A stretch of DNA of 38,254 nucleotides from Alcanivorax nanhaiticus (GTDB lineage: Bacteria > Pseudomonadota > Gammaproteobacteria > Pseudomonadales > Alcanivoracaceae). The notes under the pieces are model-generated. The model saw only the letters and a program-made list of their open reading frames with translations. It was not told the origin of the DNA and ran no database searches. Positions 7,572 to 13,977 of this stretch are shown here, piece after piece. Both the position numbers and the translations under genes were made by a program. The stretch is from assembly GCF_000756665.1 (NCBI RefSeq), contig NZ_ARXV01000024.1, forward strand, positions 1-38,254. The letters are read 5' to 3'. Numbering within the stretch: position 1 is the stretch's first letter; the number at the start of each line of letters is the position of its first letter.

Positions 7572-7638
7572 GTCACTCTGCTACCTTGATCCAGAGTGAC
7601 CCGGAAAACGCCGGAGAGAGGCCCGCAGGCCCCTCTCC
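7572..7638 (-). terminator. Two hairpins between units, one probably a terminator
   Basis: GTCACTCTG (7572-7580) pairs with CAGAGTGAC (7592-7600). GGAGAG with CTCTCC (7613-7618 and 7633-7638) plus GGCC arms forms a strong stem after the stop of the gene at 7653. No long T-run follows. The promoter of the next unit must lie in or just after this region; I see no convincing -35/-10. Confidence 0.45.
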
Positions 7639-7652
7639 AACGCTATGCAAGG

Positions 7653-8027
7653 TTATCCCTGGCAGGATTCCCTTGCTTTTCGCCTTTCCAACCGACGCAG
7701 AACATCGAGGGTTTGGTCTCGAAGTGTTGCAGGGGCGTACCCCAGCTCCGAGCAGCAAACAACGAACGAGAACGGAGCGATGTCGTTGGACATCATCCAC
7801 TCCAGCGTTTCTTGCTTGATCCCCTCACCAGCTCGACCATCGGCCAGAACTCTCAGGCTGTGCCATAGAAAACCTTCTCGAAGCTCTTCAATGGCTTTTT
7901 CAGTCCATTCAAACCGGGGCTCGAAGGGAATGATGTCGGCTGAACGTGCAGGCTCTGGCGAACCAAACAAATCCAGCTCTAGTTGGACTCCACCCGGAGG
8001 CGGAAAGTCTAAACGTGCTGCTTTCAT
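7653..8027 (-). CDS. Hypothetical protein, 124 aa
   Basis: Not recognised with a function. The N-terminus is Pro-rich (LDFPPPGGVQ), followed by a segment EWTEKAIEELREGFLWHSL and a helical region CCSELGYAPATLRDQTL that could be a helix-turn-helix-like core. Start at 8027 follows GAGGAGATACCC. It is the last gene of the unit from 10770. A 75-aa frame overlapping it in another phase is a shadow. Confidence 0.7.
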   Translation of the reverse strand: MKAARLDFPPPGGVQLELDLFGSPEPARSADIIPFEPRFEWTEKAIEELREGFLWHSLRVLADGRAGEGIKQETLEWMMSNDIAPFSFVVCCSELGYAPATLRDQTLDVLRRLERRKARESCQG

Positions 8028-8118
8028 GGGTATCTCCTCTGCTTATCAGGGAGGCCCAATAACCCCATAGGGGCAAAGAGCCCCCGTAGGGTTGCAGTCA
8101 GTCATATCAAATTGATAC
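8028..8118 (-). promoter_or_regulatory. Intergenic leader with hairpins
   Basis: GGGGCTC and GGGCCTCCC arms around GCCCC/GGGG, then CTCC pairing with the GGAG of the ribosome binding site. Confidence 0.6.
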
Positions 8119-8307
8119 TCAGCACTTATGATCGCTAATGCGGGATTCTAACCAGCTACCCAGCGTTCTAAGTTCACTGCGAATCACTGGGTCGCTTTGC
8201 TTATCGGCATCCGTCGAAACGGCTTCCAACATCGCTTCCGCTTGCGCGAGAGTTTCAACATGGTTCCCAGGGAACCGGACGTGTTGCTGTGTATGTTGCG
8301 TGTTCAT
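8119..8307 (-). CDS. Hypothetical protein, 62 aa
   Basis: Not recognised. Small polar protein, begins MNTQHTQQHVRF, with an Ala/Glu-rich helix in the middle and ISDHKC at the end. Start at 8307 follows TTGGAGTGACT; a longer frame to 8340 would be read from the leader. Confidence 0.6.
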   Translation of the reverse strand: MNTQHTQQHVRFPGNHVETLAQAEAMLEAVSTDADKQSDPVIRSELRTLGSWLESRISDHKC

Positions 8308-8393
8308 AGTCACTCCAATTTGACGAGGGCCACCGCCCAATTACGGGGATGGCCCCCTGATTTGAGGTCACGCCGGAAACAACCGGCGCAGTT
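8308..8393 (-). promoter_or_regulatory. Intergenic leader with hairpins
   Basis: GGGCCA pairs with TGGCCC. GTCA and TGAC then bracket the ribosome binding site TTGGAG next to the start codon. Confidence 0.6.
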
Positions 8394-8630
8394 TCAGTCC
8401 TGGTGGTCGAGTACGACCTCGGTGGTTGCGCTCGCGCAGCACACCAAGATCTCCCCTTCTGCCAGGTAGGCCAACGGCTCCTCCAGGTAAGTCACCTCAC
8501 CTTTTAACAGCCGCTTTTTGCACATCCCGCAGATGCCGCTTCGACAATGCGTCTCTACAGGAATGTGTTTCTTCTCCATTTGCGCCAGCAGCGTTTCTTC
8601 GCTGGGTTGAAGGAGTATCTCCATGGTCAT
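8394..8630 (-). CDS. 2Fe-2S plant-type ferredoxin, 78 aa
   Basis: Small electron-transfer protein. The cluster motif is C-x4-C-x2-C (Cys29, Cys34, Cys37 in HCRSGICGMC), with a distal Cys64 or Cys65 in ILVCCA. This is the pattern of plant-type ferredoxins and of YfaE, the ferredoxin that maintains ribonucleotide reductase. The start at 8630 (MTMEILLQ) follows GGAGACGA; an ATG six bases later is also possible. Directly upstream is a methyltransferase gene in the same unit. A partner enzyme is not obvious here; the host ribonucleotide reductase is a guess from the family. Confidence 0.85.
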   Translation of the reverse strand: MTMEILLQPSEETLLAQMEKKHIPVETHCRSGICGMCKKRLLKGEVTYLEEPLAYLAEGEILVCCASATTEVVLDHQD

Positions 8631-8691
8631 TCGTCTCCGATTAGAGGGAATGACCATCCCCAGAGGGTGTCACCCCCAGAGGGTTGGTAAA
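8631..8691 (-). promoter_or_regulatory. Intergenic leader with hairpins
   Basis: GGGGGTGAC pairs imperfectly with GTCATTCCC; CTC-TAATCG-GAG holds the ribosome binding site. Confidence 0.6.
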
Positions 8692-9573
8692 TCATTGAGC
8701 AAGTGCATAAACACCGGTCTCAACACGATTGAAGAAGCGTTCGTCTTGTAACACCTGTCTAACCTTGGCTTGCCAATGGTTGTTCTGACGGTGCTGAGCA
8801 AACGGCTCCATCGAGGCGTATATTTCGTCCAGCTTCATGGTCTTCCCCTGAAGAACGCGACGCACTGCCGCCTTCCAGGTTGTGGCTACCATGTTCATGG
8901 CCCGCCTATGGGTTTCCATCAGGAAAACCAGTGACGGAGCTTTGTCTCGACGAAACACAAGCAGCTTCTCATGAGCGATGCGGATCAAGCGGCCTGAGTA
9001 GTCTCTTCGATCACTGACGCAGTTGTACTGCATCTTGATAATCTCATCGACCAGCTTCCCAGGTGCAATGCGCTCAACTAAGCTGGACAGGTTGTAGTAA
9101 TTCCCGTCTCTGCGAAGGTTGCCCATGAGGATCCCGTAGTGGCCGCCTTTCTCACAGGCGTCATGAATATTCATGACCGCCAGCTCCAGCGACTCTACGA
9201 ATTGCGGCAGGTCCATGCGGCTCATGTCCCATTTATTGGGCTCGCCCCACTCCTTCCCCGAATACTGAAGCATGTCCCAGTAAGGCGGGTGCCACCAAAC
9301 AAGGTGGGCCTCTTCGCCAAGGTGAGTCTTGAAGTCGTCCGTTAGCAGGTTGAACCCTCGATGAAGGTCTGTCCCTTTGAAACGAACACCAAGCTCTTTG
9401 GCTACATCCTCACTGGTCCCGCCTCCGACGCTCGGGTCTGCGACCAATCCGTTCTTGTTTCGCATGAAGGACTCAATGAAATCCTTCACGATGAAACCGG
9501 AGCAGTTGCCCCGGTATTTGTTGTTGCCCCAGTGCCCGCGTGACGGGTAGGAACATACAGATGCGTTAAACAT
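8692..9573 (-). CDS. N4/N6 DNA aminomethyltransferase-like protein, 293 aa
   Basis: A Rossmann-type methyltransferase. The SAM-binding motif I is DPSVGGGTS (46-54), followed by an acidic strand end GTDL (68). The catalytic motif IV reads HPPY (95-98) in place of the usual D/N/S-PPY. The last 50 residues (from about 245) look like a winged helix-turn-helix ending VETGVYALA, as in other restriction-modification proteins. No endonuclease is adjacent. The His in motif IV may alter or abolish catalysis; alternatively the protein may be a DNA-binding relative. Start at 9573 follows ACGGAGAGTAGCC. Confidence 0.75.
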   Translation of the reverse strand: MFNASVCSYPSRGHWGNNKYRGNCSGFIVKDFIESFMRNKNGLVADPSVGGGTSEDVAKELGVRFKGTDLHRGFNLLTDDFKTHLGEEAHLVWWHPPYWDMLQYSGKEWGEPNKWDMSRMDLPQFVESLELAVMNIHDACEKGGHYGILMGNLRRDGNYYNLSSLVERIAPGKLVDEIIKMQYNCVSDRRDYSGRLIRIAHEKLLVFRRDKAPSLVFLMETHRRAMNMVATTWKAAVRRVLQGKTMKLDEIYASMEPFAQHRQNNHWQAKVRQVLQDERFFNRVETGVYALAQ

Positions 9574-9642
9574 GGCTACTCTCCGTGAGGAGGGCCAACA
9601 CGCTCCCCTACAGGGGCGAGCGGCCCCTGTTAAGGGTTTGAT
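9574..9642 (-). promoter_or_regulatory. Intergenic leader with hairpins
   Basis: GGGGCC pairs with GGCCC around CGCTC/GAGCG and CCCCT/AGGGG inner stems. CTCC-TCAC-GGAG next to the start holds the ribosome binding site. Confidence 0.65.
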
Positions 9643-10143
9643 TCAAGCGTTGTCCGCATACCACGAAGCAATACTATTGCGGTCTCTTGTGAACGCCGTT
9701 TTATCTGGCGCTTTCATCATGACCACATCACCTTCACAGTAAGTGCAGAGTTTCAGTTCATCTTCATTTGCCCAGAACACGTTGCACCCGGATTCCTGAA
9801 AAATCACTTCCCAGCCAGAATGGCGGAGAAAGCGGCAGGAGAAATCCAGGGAGTCACCGAAAGGGAAATTGAAGCGTTCCATCACTGAGCCGTTTTCGGT
9901 CAGCTCAGGTTTGACGTTTCCGGTTTTCAAGCGCTTTTTAATGAGGCGCTTAGTCCAGCGGAGTCTTGCAAACAGCTTGTTGCTTTCGTCCTTGTAGCAG
10001 TCAGGGTTTCGCTTTCGCCAATAGAGCTTTGCGAAAATCTCCCCATCCAGGTGCTGCATCTGGTTTCGGTTCAGAGAACCGAGATACCGACTCAGCGCTT
10101 TAGACTGGAACATAACGGATTCAAGATTTGCGAGAGTGTTCAT
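9643..10143 (-). CDS. Hypothetical protein, 166 aa
   Basis: Not recognised. Basic in the middle (RLRWTKRLIKKRLKTGN, about residues 60-76), with Cys-containing C-terminal part (LCTYCEGD). No membrane segment or signal peptide. Start at 10143 lies after TCGGAGACACATC. Second gene of the unit starting at 10770. Confidence 0.7.
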   Translation of the reverse strand: MNTLANLESVMFQSKALSRYLGSLNRNQMQHLDGEIFAKLYWRKRNPDCYKDESNKLFARLRWTKRLIKKRLKTGNVKPELTENGSVMERFNFPFGDSLDFSCRFLRHSGWEVIFQESGCNVFWANEDELKLCTYCEGDVVMMKAPDKTAFTRDRNSIASWYADNA

Positions 10144-10215
10144 GATGTGTCTCCGAGGTTTTAGAGACCACCAGTCCCCCTTGGGGCTGATGGCCCCCGA
10201 AGGGTTATTTCAAAG
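10144..10215 (-). promoter_or_regulatory. Intergenic leader with hairpins
   Basis: GGCCATC with GGTGGTC arms around GCCCC/GGGG, then GTCTC-TAAAACCTCG-GAGAC burying the ribosome binding site in a 5-bp stem. Confidence 0.65.
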
Positions 10216-10770
10216 TTATGTCCGAGGATTGGCGAAGCGAATGGCTTTACCCATGAAATCAGCCATGAGACGGTTGCCCGTCGAACTGAAATAGGCTTGC
10301 CACTCTTTCCACCCACCAACGGCTGACACCGAGTTTGGCGACTCGAACAATCCCCAAATTCTCAACTCGCAACCTCTCTCAAGAACTTGCGTAACCTGTT
10401 CGGTCAACTGTTCGCGAGACATGGTTGAGCTGATATTGCAGGGGGGCTGCATGATGAGCTTTTCAGCTTCCTCGAAGGTCGTTTTCTCAACCAGGCCGGT
10501 TGTAGTATCGACAATGAACGGGACCACATCTTGTCCGTGGTTACCCCACAGCCAATGCGTGATGTATCCCGGATCAACTCCGAGCTGCGCAGGAACCAGG
10601 ATGGTTCCACAGGTTCTCAATAACCAGACGAGCTTTGTGCCTTTAAAACGATTCAGCGACTCAAGGTCCGCTTCCAAATCATTTTGGTAAAGCTCGGGAA
10701 GTTTGAGGGATGCCGCTACGTGCTCCATAGTGGCTTTGATTCTATCAATTTGATCTGCATGGTGGGTCAT
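10216..10770 (-). CDS. Hypothetical protein, 184 aa
   Basis: Not recognised. Soluble; features a hydrophobic LVWLLRTCGTILVPA (about 47-61) and WLWGNHGQD (about 73-81), and a C-terminal half with Trp-rich IWGLFES and GGWKEWQAYF. First gene of the unit down to 7653, behind an activator-type promoter (10971-11022) and pseudoknot leader copy C. Start at 10770 follows TTAGGAGAAGCACC. Confidence 0.7.
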   Translation of the reverse strand: MTHHADQIDRIKATMEHVAASLKLPELYQNDLEADLESLNRFKGTKLVWLLRTCGTILVPAQLGVDPGYITHWLWGNHGQDVVPFIVDTTTGLVEKTTFEEAEKLIMQPPCNISSTMSREQLTEQVTQVLERGCELRIWGLFESPNSVSAVGGWKEWQAYFSSTGNRLMADFMGKAIRFANPRT

Positions 10771-10848
10771 GGTGCTTCTCCTAACATGTATGTTCGGGAC
10801 GCACCAGTCCCCTTTAGGGCTGAGCGCCCCGGAGGGGTTTATGAAATT
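10771..10848 (-). promoter_or_regulatory. 5' leader hairpins
   Basis: GGGGCGC and GCGTCCC arms around GCCC/GGGG; AACAT-AC-ATGTT abuts the ribosome binding site. Confidence 0.6.
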
Positions 10849-10900
10849 TGCTGTTTGTTTGGGGAGGCCAGCTACCTCTTTTCACTCTCACTGGGAGAGC
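10849..10900 (-). ncRNA. Predicted pseudoknot leader RNA element, copy C
   Basis: CTCTC-CCAGT-GAGAG hairpin, GAGG-TAGCTGG-CCTC hairpin and AAACAAACAGCA tail. Same layout as the other copies. Confidence 0.7.
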
Positions 10901-10970
10901 AAAACCTTGTTTTCCAAGCCACTCTTATCCCATTCATGGAAAAAGCACCGTGGAAAGCAGGCTTAAAGAA

Positions 10971-11022
10971 ATGTTACTCGATACGCCTGGTAGGCACCAA
11001 GCTGGTTTTGCCCGTTTAGGGC
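10971..11022 (-). promoter_or_regulatory. Activator box and -10
   Basis: Perfect GCCC-N5-GGGC at 11010-11022; -10 TAACAT at 10976-10971, 33 bp downstream. The gene-free stretch 10771-11104 thus holds a terminator-like hairpin, this promoter, the pseudoknot element and the hairpin leader. Confidence 0.65.
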
Positions 11023-11059
11023 GCGGGGGCTATTTATCGACACAGGGGCAGGAAAGGGA

Positions 11060-11085
11060 CTTGCAGGGCCTTTCGGCCCCACAAG
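11060..11085 (-). terminator. Probable terminator hairpin
   Basis: TTGCAGGGCC and GGCCCCACAA arms around TTTC lie after the stop of the gene at 11105. The T-run is poor, so the hairpin may need Rho. Confidence 0.45.
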
Positions 11086-11104
11086 TTGTGTCGGAATATC
11101 CGAT

Positions 11105-11704
11105 TCAATGGCTCGCAAAGAGCCCCTTCTGCGCCAGCTCCTGCGCGAAGTATGGCGTCAGAACGATTGGCGAAGGGGACAGTTTCCAGCGAAGCCTTTC
11201 AGCCGTCCGTCGCAGCCCTTTGGCGGTGGAGTAGTTGTCCCAACCGGCCTCGAAACTAGCTTCAGACAGCAGAGCCTCTATTTTGGCTTCCACTTCAGCC
11301 CTCTCAGGGATGCTGGTGACTGGCTCCACCCACGTAACGGTCGATCCGGCAGCAGCACCTCCCATAATCAGGCGATGCTCTCTGTCGTAAATACGAACAC
11401 TCTGAGCAGATGACCACTCCAGACAATCCTCTTCTGGGCAGATGTATTCTCGTGCAACCGCATCCAGCGCATCGTCGTGGCTATATTTTGCCAAGAATTG
11501 ACTTGCCAAATCCACAGCCTCGCTCACGGTCGGCGCACCACCGACGAAATGACTACTAGATTGAGAATACGTGCTAACTCGGTCGTTATCCAACAGCCCT
11601 ATCTCCAGCTCGACATAAACGGAGAATTGTACTGAGAAGACATCTTCTCTCATGCTGCCGCCAGCCGTGTAGGGATTGGGAACGAACTTGATGTTTTGAC
11701 TCAT
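11105..11704 (-). CDS. Hypothetical protein, 199 aa
   Basis: Not recognised. Begins MSQNIKFVPNPYTAGGSM. The middle shows VAREYICPEEDCLEWSSA with two Cys, and the C-terminal 60 residues are helical and basic. The start at 11704 follows AAGGAGTGCATC. The frame stays open upstream to 11818 only because it reads through the repeated leader, so that extension is rejected. Last gene of the unit starting at 12910. Confidence 0.7.
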   Translation of the reverse strand: MSQNIKFVPNPYTAGGSMREDVFSVQFSVYVELEIGLLDNDRVSTYSQSSSHFVGGAPTVSEAVDLASQFLAKYSHDDALDAVAREYICPEEDCLEWSSAQSVRIYDREHRLIMGGAAAGSTVTWVEPVTSIPERAEVEAKIEALLSEASFEAGWDNYSTAKGLRRTAERLRWKLSPSPIVLTPYFAQELAQKGLFASH

Positions 11705-11763
11705 GATGCACTCCTTACGGATGTAGAGGGCGCACCAGTAGCCCCAGGGGCACGATGCGCCCC
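11705..11763 (-). repeat. Leader repeat, copy 2 of 3
   Basis: Nearly identical to 4439-4506 and 17293-17360, with the same GGGCGCA/TGCGCCC hairpin. Here it is internal to a unit and lacks the adjoining pseudoknot element; similarity stops just past the hairpin. Confidence 0.8.
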
Positions 11764-11822
11764 GATGGGGTATGTTATTAAGGATATTGCAGGGCTCGAA
11801 AGCACTGCAAGCTCCCAAATTT

Positions 11823-12197
11823 TTATCCAGCTTCGGATATTTTCTTTAACGTCATCTCTCTTACTTTCTCAACACTTAATATTACTTGGCGGTCTCCTAT
11901 GTTAATAGAAGCATTTTCCACCGGAACAAGTAAGTAAACCTTGTGAGAATCATCGTAATCCCGAAATGGCTTTATTGTGCATTCAACACCATTCTTGACC
12001 ATCGTTGGCCGGAATTCGCTTGCTAAAGAAAAACCATGCCGGTTTAAAAAGCTAGGAATATCTAGCTTAGGATCATCCGAATAAACCCTTTCGTACTGAG
12101 TGCCTGTAGAATAATGATGAGTTATTTCACCTATATTCACAAATGGGGCAGTCGGCATTTTTGAGTGGGGATTGGATGGATAGTAACTAGCTATCAT
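11823..12197 (-). CDS. Hypothetical protein, 124 aa
   Basis: Not recognised. More AT-rich than its neighbours, as is the next gene upstream, which suggests a different origin. No signal peptide; predicted mixed alpha/beta fold with a hydrophobic strand KVYLLVPVENASI. Start at 12197 follows GAGGAAGCTCTT. Between its end and the 11704 gene only the leader repeat and about 60 bp remain. Confidence 0.65.
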   Translation of the reverse strand: MIASYYPSNPHSKMPTAPFVNIGEITHHYSTGTQYERVYSDDPKLDIPSFLNRHGFSLASEFRPTMVKNGVECTIKPFRDYDDSHKVYLLVPVENASINIGDRQVILSVEKVREMTLKKISEAG

Positions 12198-12276
12198 AAG
12201 AGCTTCCTCTTCAAGTTATGAAGGGGAAATGCACCCTGCTGGGGCATTCCCCCAGCAGGGTTATAATTTTATCAGA
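12198..12276 (-). promoter_or_regulatory. Intergenic leader hairpins
   Basis: GC-rich CCCTGCTGGGG/CCCCAGCAGGG pairing, then CTTC-ATAACTT-GAAG next to the ribosome binding site. Confidence 0.6.
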
Positions 12277-12678
12277 TCACGAAATTAAGAAACTCTGATA
12301 ATCAGAAAGCGGGACGCAGAACTCGATGTAAATCTCATTATCCCCATTCCAGTCCTGTAACACTTTTATCATTTGCGTAAATTTCGCTTCAGCTTCGTCA
12401 GACGAGGTTGCTTTAACAAATCGGAGCACATCCTCTTCGTCACAAACCCTTCCAACAACAACGAACAATGCTGAACCGGAACTCCCCGCAGATGGCAAGT
12501 CAATCATTTCATGCTGGCATACTCCACAACATAAAATAGTCACTTCCTGCTCTTCGCTGTATGAAGCCTCAGTATCATTGAATACACCTCGTTCTAAAAA
12601 TGGCGCTTCATGATTCTCAGGCTCCTTTACTGGTTCCAATGAACCAGGTTCACCGCAATTAATGCAATAATTGCTCAT
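12277..12678 (-). CDS. Hypothetical zinc-ribbon-like protein, 133 aa
   Basis: Two Cys pairs, CINC (residues 5-8) and CGVC after about 43 residues, suggest a zinc ribbon in the N-terminal half. The C-terminal half looks like a small alpha/beta domain with no membrane segment. Relatively AT-rich. Start at 12678 (MSNYCINC) follows GAGGAGAATAATC; an upstream GTG in frame at 12714 lies inside the leader. Function unknown. Confidence 0.7.
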   Translation of the reverse strand: MSNYCINCGEPGSLEPVKEPENHEAPFLERGVFNDTEASYSEEQEVTILCCGVCQHEMIDLPSAGSSGSALFVVVGRVCDEEDVLRFVKATSSDEAEAKFTQMIKVLQDWNGDNEIYIEFCVPLSDYQSFLIS

Positions 12679-12760
12679 GATTATTCTCCTCTTCGTTTTA
12701 AGAAGGGGATACACACCCCTGCCGGGGGAGATCCCCTGGTAGGGTTTGTTTTAATTTCAG
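12679..12760 (-). promoter_or_regulatory. Intergenic leader hairpins
   Basis: GGGGATC pairs with GTATCCCC (imperfectly) around CCCC/GGGG; CTTC-TTAAAAC-GAAG abuts the ribosome binding site. Confidence 0.6.
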
Positions 12761-12910
12761 TTACGCTGGAAAAATACGCCACATGACGGTCGGAGGAAAC
12801 GAATCTGCTACACGTTTCACGTTCGTATAGAGCGTGTCTTCAAAAAGACGCTCCAGACGACGACCACCCTGACGATACACCAGCTTGAAGTCTTGAAATT
12901 TATTGTTCAT
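12761..12910 (-). CDS. Hypothetical small basic protein, 49 aa
   Basis: Not recognised. Begins MNNKFQDFKLVYRQGG and is rich in Arg and aromatic residues. Start at 12910 follows GGAGGTATCC. The longer frame to 12964 is leader sequence. First gene of its unit; the leader places the ribosome binding site in a 9-bp stem. Confidence 0.6.
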   Translation of the reverse strand: MNNKFQDFKLVYRQGGRRLERLFEDTLYTNVKRVADSFPPTVMWRIFPA

Positions 12911-12987
12911 GGATACCTCCAGTAGAGCGAGAGGTATCCCCCAGCAGGAGATAGCCTCCCGCAAGGGTTAGTTAGTAAAAGTTGATT
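12911..12987 (-). promoter_or_regulatory. 5' leader with strong RBS-sequestering hairpin
   Basis: GGATACCTC (12911-12919) and GAGGTATCC (12931-12939) form a perfect 9-bp stem that contains the ribosome binding site GGAGGT. This is the clearest sequestration case in the window. Confidence 0.75.
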
Positions 12988-13039
12988 TGCTGTTTGTTTG
13001 GAGAGGCCAGCTACCTCATTTCACTCTCACAGGGAGAGC
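12988..13039 (-). ncRNA. Predicted pseudoknot leader RNA element, copy D
   Basis: CTCTC-CCTGT-GAGAG hairpin, GAGG-TAGCTGG-CCTC hairpin, AAACAAACAGCA tail. Upstream there is no activator box but one copy of the 16-bp palindrome. Confidence 0.7.
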
Positions 13040-13069
13040 AAAACCGATCTTTCCGGGTAACTCGAAAAT

Positions 13070-13085
13070 CTTTCACATGTGAAAG
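13070..13085. repeat. 16-bp palindrome CTTTCACATGTGAAAG, copy 1
   Basis: Perfect inverted repeat just upstream (minus sense) of pseudoknot copy D, where a promoter for the unit 12910-11105 must lie. Two more identical copies are at 26090 and 38104. Confidence 0.8.
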
Positions 13086-13135
13086 TCCAAGCAACCTGGA
13101 AAGAAAGGTCCACAGTAAAGGCGTTCAGGAAGGGG

Positions 13136-13168
13136 GTAACCTGCGGAGCACAAGGCTCCACAGGCTAC
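13136..13168 (-). terminator. Terminator-like hairpin
   Basis: GTAACCTGCGGAGC (13136-13149) and GCTCCACAGGCTAC (13155-13168) form a long stem with one mismatch and some G-T pairs, after the stop of the 46-aa gene. No T-run follows. Confidence 0.45.
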
Positions 13169-13191
13169 TGGCGGGATAATCCCGGTTTACA

Positions 13192-13332
13192 TTAGTTGGC
13201 GTGTTTGTGACTGCCGAAGTGCTTCTTCGCCCAACATTCGAGTGAGTCTGCATTCCGGTAGGCGATCACACAAATCAGTGTGACCGCCAACACGAAACCA
13301 CCAAATCCTATAAGTGCAGCGAACATATTCAT
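13192..13332 (-). CDS. Small membrane protein, 46 aa
   Basis: ATG at 13332 follows TAGGAGAC; TAA at 13192. The product begins MNMFAALIGFGGFVLAVTL, one strong transmembrane helix (about residues 3-24), then a short polar tail ending GSHKHAN with several Lys and His. It follows another small membrane protein gene with 33 bp between, so both are probably made together. Family unknown. Confidence 0.65.
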   Translation of the reverse strand: MNMFAALIGFGGFVLAVTLICVIAYRNADSLECWAKKHFGSHKHAN

Positions 13333-13365
13333 GTCTCCTAGTCTAGCACTTTGCCAAAAACTTCA

Positions 13366-13581
13366 CTACTCCTCGAAGATCAGATCTTCGAGCAGCAGCA
13401 TCACCAGCGATGCCACGTTCATGACACCACCGAGGACGATGAACAGAACGCCGAACACAACGACATTCGCCTCACCGAGACCTTGGAACGCAAGCGCCCC
13501 AGCTCCCAGCAATGCGAGGCCGATACCGGCATCCTTGAGAAACTCCCGCGCAAAGCGGAAGATTTTCTTCTTGAAGGACAT
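13366..13581 (-). CDS. Small two-helix membrane protein, 71 aa
   Basis: Begins MSFKKKIFRFAREF, a basic amphipathic start, then two hydrophobic segments (about 18-34 and 38-62) and an acidic end (LLLEDLIFEE). This predicts a hairpin in the inner membrane with both ends in the cytoplasm. Start at 13581 follows GAGGAGAAGCGATT. It lies downstream of cobT in the same unit. Function unknown. Confidence 0.7.
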   Translation of the reverse strand: MSFKKKIFRFAREFLKDAGIGLALLGAGALAFQGLGEANVVVFGVLFIVLGGVMNVASLVMLLLEDLIFEE

Positions 13582-13907
13582 AATCGCTTCTCCTCATTAC
13601 TCGGAGTAACCAGCCCTAAACTCCGGTTATTTTTGAAGCCAAGGCGGGCGGTTAGAGGAGATCCCCCCAAAGGGAGCCTCCTCCCCTTGGCGGGTGATTT
13701 CAGGTAATTTTTGCTGCTGTTTTCAGAACCCCTTACCTGTTGCGGGATTCTTTCCGGTTTCAGCAGAAAGCGCTTAGCACTTGCTGGAAAGCCGGGTTGC
13801 TGCTCGTTTTCATCTTTGCCCCGATGGGACAGAGATGCTCCTATGAAAGTCGCTAACGCAAGCCCCTTTGCAGGGGTACGCGACAAGCTGTCATTACCAC
13901 TTTTCAT
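13419..13907 (-). pseudogene. Possible small gene with lost stop codon
   Basis: An ATG at 13907 follows an excellent ribosome binding site AAGGAGACACTT and a terminator-like leader. The frame begins MKSGNDSLSRTPAKG and is basic and plausible for about 70 codons. It then runs without a stop through the hairpin leader of the next gene and overlaps that gene out of frame to 13419. Other genes here stop before the next leader. A stop in another phase (TGA in TTACCTGAAATC near 13700) lies where the end would be expected, so a one-base indel may have extended the frame. Family not recognised. Confidence 0.35.
13582..13690 (-). promoter_or_regulatory. Intergenic leader with hairpins
   Basis: GAGGAG (13655-13660) and CTCCTC (13678-13683) close the two-tier hairpin; TTACT/AGTAA lies next to the ribosome binding site. 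Confidence 0.6.
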
Positions 13908-13923
13908 AAGTGTCTCCTTAGAT

Positions 13924-13960
13924 AAAAAAAGGCGACCCCTTCCTCTCGGAGAGGTCACCC
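13924..13960 (-). terminator. Terminator or attenuator hairpin after cobT
   Basis: GGCGACC and GGTCACCC arms around a CCTCT/AGAGG-type inner stem are followed on the minus strand by seven T. It may reduce transcription into the small genes downstream of cobT. Confidence 0.6.
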
Positions 13961-13977
13961 TGTTTCAAATACCCCTG

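Noticed and set aside
7532..8070. Plus-strand frames of 90-141 aa
   Set aside because: Shadows of the minus-strand 124-aa gene and its leaders.
8692..9573. Complete restriction-modification system
   Set aside because: No endonuclease gene was recognised beside either methyltransferase.
13070..13085. The palindrome as a standard chromosomal parS site
   Set aside because: parS has TTTCACGTGAAA without the extra central AT; only a resemblance of the arms.
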